NCBI GenBank assembly: GCA_963785765.1
Contig: CAWAWM010000002.1
Coordinates: 744,001-808,000, forward strand
Direction of reading: 5' to 3'
Source of the DNA: DATBGO01 sp963785765
Lineage (GTDB): Bacteria > Actinomycetota > Actinomycetes > Streptosporangiales > Streptosporangiaceae
DNA: 64,000 bases
This document shows positions 59,111 to 64,000 of this stretch, in pieces. The number at the start of each line of letters is the position of its first letter. Position 1 is the stretch's first letter. The notes under the pieces were generated by a model that worked only from the letters and a program-made list of their open reading frames with translations, searched no databases and had not been told where the DNA came from. Made by a program: the position numbers and the translations under genes.

Positions 59111-60054
59111 CGCGCCTGCTCCAGCCGCGCTGCGGTGCTGGCGGGCCGCGCGGCGGTGCTGGCGGGCCGCGCTGCGGTGCTGGCGGGCCGCGCTGCGGTG
59201 CTGGCGGGCCGCGCTGCGGTGCTGGCGGGCCGCGCTGCGATGCTAGCGGGCCGCGGTGCGATGCTAGCGGGCCGCGGTGCGGTGCTGGTCCGCGCCGTGA
59301 TCCGGGTGCGGCGCGGGGCCAGCGGCGTAGCGGCGGCCCGGGTGCCGCCGGTGATCAGCGACGGCGGCGTGCCGGACCGGCGTGCCCAGCCGGGCTGCAG
59401 CGGCCCGGCTGCCAGCCAGGCCGTGCCGGCGACGAGCGTGAGCACGACGGCCAGTGCGCCCGCCACCCGCGCGACGGCATGCGACGGCCAGCCGTAGGCG
59501 AGGCGCCAGCCGGTCAGCCCGGCGATCAGTGCCACGCAGCCGACGGTCAGCCCGAGCACCCAGGTCACCGGGGTGTCCGAGCCGGTGCCCAGGCCGTGCA
59601 GCACGGCCACCGGCCAGCACAGGTACGAACTCCAGTGCACCAGGTGCCAGGAGCGGTAGCTGATCCTGGTCCGCACCAGGCTAGTAATGGTCAGCGCGAT
59701 CATCAGGTCGAATGCGACCGTTCCCAGGCCCAGCCAGAGCGGGCGGTAGGCGGAGATGAACGGGATCACCACGTCCTGGACCTTGATCGGCGCATAGCTG
59801 TCGGCCAGCGTGGTCGCGATGTGCAGGCCAGTGAAGACCAGCGCGAGCAGTGCGGCGTTCCGGTGCAGCCCGACGATGACGAACCGCGGCCACGCGGGCC
59901 GCTGAAACCGCACCGAGCTCAGCAGCCCAAGCGCCATGCTGGCGGTCAGCAGCACCAGCGCCACCAGGCCGGTCGCGCGGGTCAGGTACCACAGCGGCGT
60001 GGACGCGTTAACGACGATCGCGCCCGGCGGTGCCGCGGCACCCAGGATGCTCAT
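59107..60054 (-). CDS. Ferric reductase-like transmembrane protein with repeat tail
   Basis: 315 residues. About six helices contain heme-ligand-type His pairs (GLHRNAALLALVFTGLHIA; SWHLVHWSSYLCWPVAVLHG), as in the ferric reductase-like/YedZ superfamily, which moves electrons across the membrane via b hemes. The last ~55 residues are seven tandem ARPASTA-like heptads, an in-frame minisatellite not part of the family. Coupled by ATGA overlaps to apbE upstream and the NuoF-like gene downstream. Confidence 0.88.
   Translation of the reverse strand: MSILGAAAPPGAIVVNASTPLWYLTRATGLVALVLLTASMALGLLSSVRFQRPAWPRFVIVGLHRNAALLALVFTGLHIATTLADSYAPIKVQDVVIPFISAYRPLWLGLGTVAFDLMIALTITSLVRTRISYRSWHLVHWSSYLCWPVAVLHGLGTGSDTPVTWVLGLTVGCVALIAGLTGWRLAYGWPSHAVARVAGALAVVLTLVAGTAWLAAGPLQPGWARRSGTPPSLITGGTRAAATPLAPRRTRITARTSTAPRPASIAPRPASIAARPASTAARPASTAARPASTAARPASTAARPASTAARLEQAR
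59129..59288 (-). repeat. In-frame 21-bp minisatellite in ferric-reductase-like gene
   Basis: Seven full units and a partial one (core GCTGCGGTGCTGGCGGGCCGC, plus strand), period 21 from 59129. They encode ARPASTA heptads, with two ARPASIA-type variants at the inner end. Confidence 0.92.
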
Positions 60055-61004
60055 GCCCGGTCGGCCTGCGCTCCGTCGGCTGGCCAGCCAGCGGTGATCT
60101 CGACTGATCCGTCGTGGCGGACCAGCCGGGCCGGCAGGCCGGTCTCCTGCAGCCAGGACAGCGCAGCGCCAGAGCGGACGATGGCCGCAGTGCTGGCGGT
60201 GTTGGCGTCCACGCAACTGCCCGCCGCCACGCTGACCGTGCGCCAGCACGAACTGGCCGGCTCGCCGGTGGCCGGGTTGATGATGTGATGCATCCGCCGG
60301 CCGCCCATCGACCAGGTGCGTACCGTGGTGCTCGAGGTGGCCAGGCCGCCGGATGCGATGGTGACCGTCTGCCCGGGCGCGTCCTGGCTCGCCGCATGAT
60401 CGTCGGTGACCCGGATCCGCCAGCCGGTGTCCGGAGGCGTCCCGGCCACCGCTATGTCACCGCCGAGGCTGACCAGCACTCCGGACCCGGTCCGTGCCGC
60501 GATCGTCGCCGCGCACCGGTCCGCCGCCCAGGCCTTGGCGGTCGCCCCGAGGTCGAGCTGCGCGTCATCGTGCAGCTGCGCCTGGCCATGCGATCGGTCA
60601 AGCTGCACGCTGCGCCATCCGGGCACGCCGCGGGGCACCCCGACCCGGTGCGGCCCGGTGTCGCCGGCCGCCACCAGCACCGCGAAGTCCCGGTCGTAGC
60701 CGATGTCGGCTAGCGGGCCGCCGCACGTCGGATCCACGTTCCCACTGGTCAGACGGGCCGCGCGGAGCGCGACGCCGAGGATCTCCGCGAACAGGTCGCT
60801 GACCGGGACGGGCTGGCCACCGGCCGCGTTGAGCCTGGACAGCTCGGAATCCGCGCGGAACCTGCTGCACGCCAGATCGACGGCCGCCAGCTCGGTGTCG
60901 GCGACCGTCCGGGCGACCTGTACCGCGGCAGGCTCGCTGACGACCAGCGTGGCGGTGGTTCCGAACACGCTGAAAGTGTCGTCAGCCGTCGCCACGCTGC
61001 TCAT
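60051..61004 (-). CDS. apbE: FAD:protein FMN transferase
   Basis: 317 residues of the ApbE family, which attaches FMN covalently to Ser/Thr of target proteins outside the membrane. The nucleotide/Mg region shows LGATAKAWAADRCAATIA, GVLVSLGGDIAVAG, HHIINPATGEPA and the C-terminal VDANTASTAAIVRSG (ApbE D-A-T/N-A-A-T motif). No obvious signal peptide or lipobox. ATG 61004 overlaps the stop of the small membrane protein, and its stop overlaps the ferric-reductase-like gene. No FMN_bind-domain substrate is encoded beside it. Confidence 0.92.
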   Translation of the reverse strand: MSSVATADDTFSVFGTTATLVVSEPAAVQVARTVADTELAAVDLACSRFRADSELSRLNAAGGQPVPVSDLFAEILGVALRAARLTSGNVDPTCGGPLADIGYDRDFAVLVAAGDTGPHRVGVPRGVPGWRSVQLDRSHGQAQLHDDAQLDLGATAKAWAADRCAATIAARTGSGVLVSLGGDIAVAGTPPDTGWRIRVTDDHAASQDAPGQTVTIASGGLATSSTTVRTWSMGGRRMHHIINPATGEPASSCWRTVSVAAGSCVDANTASTAAIVRSGAALSWLQETGLPARLVRHDGSVEITAGWPADGAQADRA

Positions 61005-61246
61005 GAGGCTCCTGAGACCACCTGGCCGGCGCCCTGGGCTGGCGCAGGGGGCTGCGCGGGAACGATGATGCCCTGACTTGGCTGGCTGCCGTGGGCGTGC
61101 TGGGCCGCGACATTGTGCCCGAAGGCCACCGCGATCACTGCGGAGCACACCGCGCCCACCACGCCGGCTCGCCAGGTAAATTTACTGATCCGCCGCATCC
61201 CATCGTCGCGCGCGGCCATCGCGAAGCGCACATCGTCCCTGCGCAT
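61001..61246 (-). CDS. Small single-pass membrane protein ending in SGAS, candidate flavinylation target
   Basis: 81 residues behind GGGAGGAG. A basic N-terminus (MRRISKFTWR) is followed by one hydrophobic helix (~27-43), then a 38-residue external tail rich in Ala/Pro/Gln. It ends GQVVSGAS at the very C-terminus. ApbE flavinylates S/T in a D-x-x-S/T-G-A-S/T motif; the tail offers S-G-A-S, although the Asp is absent. It heads the coupled apbE operon. If flavinylated it would be an unusually short external electron carrier. Alternatively it is an assembly or anchoring subunit. Confidence 0.7.
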   Translation of the reverse strand: MRRDDVRFAMAARDDGMRRISKFTWRAGVVGAVCSAVIAVAFGHNVAAQHAHGSQPSQGIIVPAQPPAPAQGAGQVVSGAS

Positions 61247-61401
61247 GGCGCTCCTCCCTGCCAGCGTGTCCCTGCCAGCGTGGCCAGCGTGTCCCTGCCA
61301 GTGTGGCCTGGCGCTCAGGTCGTCCCGGTCGGCGGTGCCAGGCGACAAGCTTGCCGGCTCCACCCTAGGAATCGCTGAATGGCTCATCCAGGTTCACCGC
61401 A

Positions 61402-61486
61402 CGGCTTGGCGGTGTCCGCGGCTTGGCAGTGTCCGCGGCTTGGCAGTGTCCGCAGAGCGGCAGGGTCCACGGATTGGCAGTGTCCG
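61402..61486. repeat. 17-bp tandem repeat upstream of the apbE operon
   Basis: Five units of CGGCTTGGCAGTGTCCG with period 17 from 61402, the fourth degenerate. A separate CCCTGCCAGCGTGT repetition lies at 61256-61305 between it and the operon start. Confidence 0.8.
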
Positions 61487-61567
61487 CGTTCCCTGTCACC
61501 GACCGTGATTAGGTTCGTCAGCTATCACGTTCTACTACGGGCGGCGGTTCGTTCCCGTCCCCCCTTT

Positions 61568-62206
61568 TTACCTCGCCGGGCGGGGTAACCGCGACGCCGG
61601 GGAGTCAGGACGGGGAGTCAGGGGCGGGGAGCCGTTGCCTGCCCGCAGATCTTGGGGGTCAGCGAGGCTGGCGAAGGCCTGCAGGTTCGCCAGGCTCTCG
61701 CCGCGCTTGATACGCCAGGCCCACTCCTTGCGGATCGAGGAGGCGAAGCCGAGCATCAGCGCGGCGTCGAAGTTCTCGTCCGAGTAGCTGAGCACGCAGC
61801 CCAGCAGGCGGTCGATCTCATCGGTGCTGATGCAACCGAGCGGCAGCCGCCCGACCAGGTAGACATCTCCCACCTGATCGAGGGCGAAATGCACGCCGTA
61901 CATCCGGCCGCCGCGTTCCAGCAGGAAGCGGTAGAACTCCGCATGATTCTCGTCCGGCTGGCGGCAGAAGAACGCCTCGACATGCAGGCTGTGCGCCCCG
62001 GCGATCAGCCAGGTCATGGTGGCGAGCTTGTGCTGCCCCTCCAGGCGGACCAGGTACGCGCCTGGCTGTGGTGACTCGAAAGCGATCCCGAGATCGCCAA
62101 GCGCGGCCTCCAGGGCGGCGGCAGCTGCGGGGGCCGGGCCGGCCGTGGTGCCCGTTCCGGTCAGCTCGCCCGTTGCCGCTGCGGCCGCCTTGTCGCTGCC
62201 GCTCAT
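61568..62206 (-). CDS. YbjN-domain protein
   Basis: 212 residues. An Ala/Gly-rich start (1-30) is followed by a YbjN/type III secretion chaperone-like fold: EGQHKLATMTWLIAGAHSLH, FCRQPDENHAEFYRFLLERG, DQVGDVYLVGRLPL and LLGCVLSYSDENFDAALMLGF. Actinomycetes often keep this gene next to mshA, as here (2-base gap). Function unknown. Basic Pro-rich tail. Confidence 0.88.
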   Translation of the reverse strand: MSGSDKAAAAATGELTGTGTTAGPAPAAAAALEAALGDLGIAFESPQPGAYLVRLEGQHKLATMTWLIAGAHSLHVEAFFCRQPDENHAEFYRFLLERGGRMYGVHFALDQVGDVYLVGRLPLGCISTDEIDRLLGCVLSYSDENFDAALMLGFASSIRKEWAWRIKRGESLANLQAFASLADPQDLRAGNGSPPLTPRPDSPASRLPRPAR

Positions 62207-62208
62207 CG

Positions 62209-63481
62209 TCAGGCTTCGACCGCCTGAGCCGTCTCGCTCATCGCGGCTGAGTACATCTGCAGCAGCTGGTCGACCGTGGCGCTCCAGCCGAAGCTCGACG
62301 CGTGCCTGCGGGCGCCGAGCGACAGCCGGGCCAGCTCGGCCGGGCGGGCGATCAGCTCCCGGAGCACCTGGGCGTAGCTGGCCGGATCGCGCGAGTTCAC
62401 CAGCACCCCGGAGACACCGTCCCGGACGGCGGTACGCAGGCCGCCGACCGACGCGGCCACCACGGGCGTGCCGCAGGCCTGCGCCTCGACGGCCACCAGG
62501 CCGAAGGATTCGGAATGCGACGGCACCATCACGATGCTAGCGGCCCGGTACCAGTCGGCGAGTTCCGGCTGCGGGCACGGCGGCTCCAGCCTGACCAGCC
62601 CGGCGATGCCCAGCTGTGCAGACAGTTCCAGCAGCCCGTCAGGATCGGCCCGGCCCGAGCCGCTCGGGCCGCCGACGAACGCGACCCGCAGCGCCGGCCA
62701 GCCCCGGGTCGTCGCGGACCATCATGGCCGCCGCCCGCAGGACCACGTCAGGGGCCTTGAGCGGCTGGACCCGGCCCGCGAACACCAGCACGACCGCGTC
62801 GTCTGGGAGGCCGAGCCGCCGCCTGGCCTGCTGCTGCGATCCGGGCTGGAAAACCGACAGATCGACGCCAGGATTGATGGTGCAGACCCGGGCCGGGTCC
62901 GCGTCATACAGCCCGATGAGCTGCCTGGCCTCCTCGTCGGTATTGGCGACCAGCCGGTCGGCCATCGCCACGACCTCGGCCTCGCCGCGGATCCTGGCCG
63001 CAGGCTCGGCGGCGTCGCCCGCGGCCAGGGCCGCGTTCTTGACCTTTCCGAGGGTGTGCATGGACTGCACGAGCGGGACGCCCCAGCGTTCCTTGGCTAC
63101 CGCGCCCACCTGGCCCGACAACCAGTAGTGCCCGTGGACCAGGTCGTACCGCCCGGGTGCCGAGGCCGCTTCGGCCCGCAGCACCTCCAGGGTGAAGTGG
63201 CAGAGCTGGCCAGGCAGGTCAGCCTTGTCGAGGTCCTCGAACGGGCCCGCGGCCAGGTGCCGCACCAGCACCCCGGGCGCGAGTTCGGCGACCGGGAGCA
63301 CATGTCTGGATGACGCGCGGGTGAAGATGTCCACTTCCACGCCGCGAGCGGCCAGGCGCTTGGCGACCTCGACGACATAGACGTTCATGCCGCCTGCATC
63401 TCCGGTTCCCGGTTGCTCCAGCGGCGACGTGTGGACACTGACAGTCGCGATCCGCCGGGGAAAGCGTCGCGGCACGGGCAT
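62209..63481 (-). CDS. mshA: D-inositol-3-phosphate glycosyltransferase (mycothiol) with one apparent frameshift
   Basis: GT4 enzyme making the GlcNAc-inositol precursor of mycothiol. The N-terminal part is ATVSVHTSPLEQPGTGDAGG, NVYVVEVAKRL, YDLVHGHYWLSG and GVDLSVFQPG with LVFAGRVQPLKAPDVVLRA. The C-terminal part has MVPSHSESFGLVAVEAQACGTPV. The frame switches near 62691-62700; one extra base would read GAALRVAFVGGPSGSG. ATG 63481 is preceded by GGAGG. The gene is central to thiol metabolism, so a real null is unlikely. It is divergent from gpmA, with the ybjN-like gene downstream, a conserved order. Confidence 0.92.
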
Positions 63482-63566
63482 GCACCTCCGACAAAGCAAC
63501 CTCCAGCTGCCGCATCCTGTTCCCGGGCCAGGTGTCGTGGCCGGCCCCACTAGGCTGTCCAACGTG

Positions 63567-64000
63567 ATGAATCTGGTGCTGCTCCGGCACGGGGAAAGTG
63601 CCTGGAACTCTGAGGGCCTGTTCACCGGCTGGGTCGATATCGGCCTGTCGCCCAAAGGCGCCGAGGAGGCCGCCAGCGGAGGCCGCCAGCTCGCCGAGGG
63701 CGGCCTGCGGCCGGACATTGTGCATACTTCCGTGCTGACCAGGGCGATTCAGACTGCCAACATCGCCTTGGAGGCAGCTGACCTGTCGTGGCTGCCGGTG
63801 CGGCGGTCCTGGCGGCTCAACGAACGGCACTATGGCGCGCTGCAGGGCAAGAACAAGGCGGAAACCCGCCAGCAGTACGGAGACGAGCAGTTCATGCTCT
63901 GGCGCCGGTCCTACGACGTCCCGCCGCCCCCGATTCCGGCCGATGATCCGCTCTCGCAGGCGGGTGACCCGCGGTACGCGCTGCTTCCGGCCGAACTGCT
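63567..64000 (+). CDS. gpmA: 2,3-bisphosphoglycerate-dependent phosphoglycerate mutase, 5' part
   Basis: The first 144 codons are present and the gene runs off the right edge. It begins MNLVLLRHGESAWN with the catalytic RHG, then FTGWVDIGLSPKG, TSVLTRAIQTANIAL and LNERHYGALQGKNKAET, all diagnostic of the glycolytic dPGM. It interconverts 3- and 2-phosphoglycerate. A GTG directly before the ATG (63564) is an alternative start. Divergent from mshA, as in many actinomycetes. Confidence 0.96.
   Translation, partial: MNLVLLRHGESAWNSEGLFTGWVDIGLSPKGAEEAASGGRQLAEGGLRPDIVHTSVLTRAIQTANIALEAADLSWLPVRRSWRLNERHYGALQGKNKAETRQQYGDEQFMLWRRSYDVPPPPIPADDPLSQAGDPRYALLPAEL

Noticed and set aside
1..64000. tRNA, rRNA, insertion sequences, phage genes or integrases
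   Set aside because: No cloverleaf-like tRNA sequence, rRNA block, transposase or integrase motif was recognised on either strand by eye.

Overview
This window is high-GC DNA from an actinomycete. The signs are Streptomyces-like codon use with many GTG starts, frequent 4-base ATGA/GTGA overlaps, a mycothiol glycosyltransferase gene (mshA), a bldG homologue, and NarL-type two-component systems. The left end (helicase, divergent bldG, anti-sigma factor, proton pyrophosphatase) matches the Streptomyces bldG neighbourhood. The species cannot be fixed from the sequence; a Streptosporangiales/Streptomycetales-type lineage fits best.

Layout. 1-9.9 kb: helicase, bldG and its anti-sigma partner, hppA, a SixA-type phosphatase, a quinone-reductase-like enzyme, serB, a QueA-like enzyme and an SDR. 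10-14.9 kb: a coupled GAF histidine kinase/response regulator pair, an ABC ATPase, a TauE-like membrane protein and an HD hydrolase. 15.2-32.6 kb: a signalling and export island with four FtsX-type permeases (one frameshifted), a decayed permease, a 68-residue collapsed permease, one ATPase, two response regulators (one receiver-only), a membrane histidine kinase and a receiver-HTH-nucleotide cyclase fusion. 32.7-47.4 kb: accessory metabolism and regulation, with a cyclic-nucleotide-binding-domain protein, MBL hydrolase, FAD oxidoreductase, otsB, small regulators, PPOX and alpha/beta hydrolase, SMP-30, an HNH nuclease, GH1 glucosidase, an exported protein in AT-richer DNA and a ferritin-like oxidase. 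47.5-56 kb: transport, with an APC permease fused to an OB fold and a probable magnesium system. 56-61.3 kb: a CoA transferase and a five-gene translationally coupled electron-transfer module. 61.5-64 kb: ybjN-like gene, mshA and gpmA.

Two observations stand out. First, the minus-strand NRAMP-family gene at 53871-55505 is preceded by a convincing M-box (ykoK) magnesium riboswitch at about 55805-55975. Both NRAMP paralogues lack the metal-site Met of classical Nramp, and one is coupled to an MgtE_N-CBS protein, so these look like magnesium transporters. Second, the ferredoxin / NuoF-like / ferric-reductase-like / ApbE operon begins with an 81-residue single-pass membrane protein ending in SGAS. 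That resembles the flavinylation motif used by ApbE, and no FMN_bind protein is visible in the module.

Caution: at least seven otherwise intact genes carry one apparent single-base indel, mostly in short GC runs (helicase, an ABC permease in a C7 run, MBL hydrolase, PPOX, HNH nuclease, NuoF-like, mshA). That density suggests residual sequencing error more than real decay. The permease relic at 15168-16141 has large deletions and is a genuine pseudogene. The window is also unusually rich in short tandem repeats, four of them in frame inside genes.
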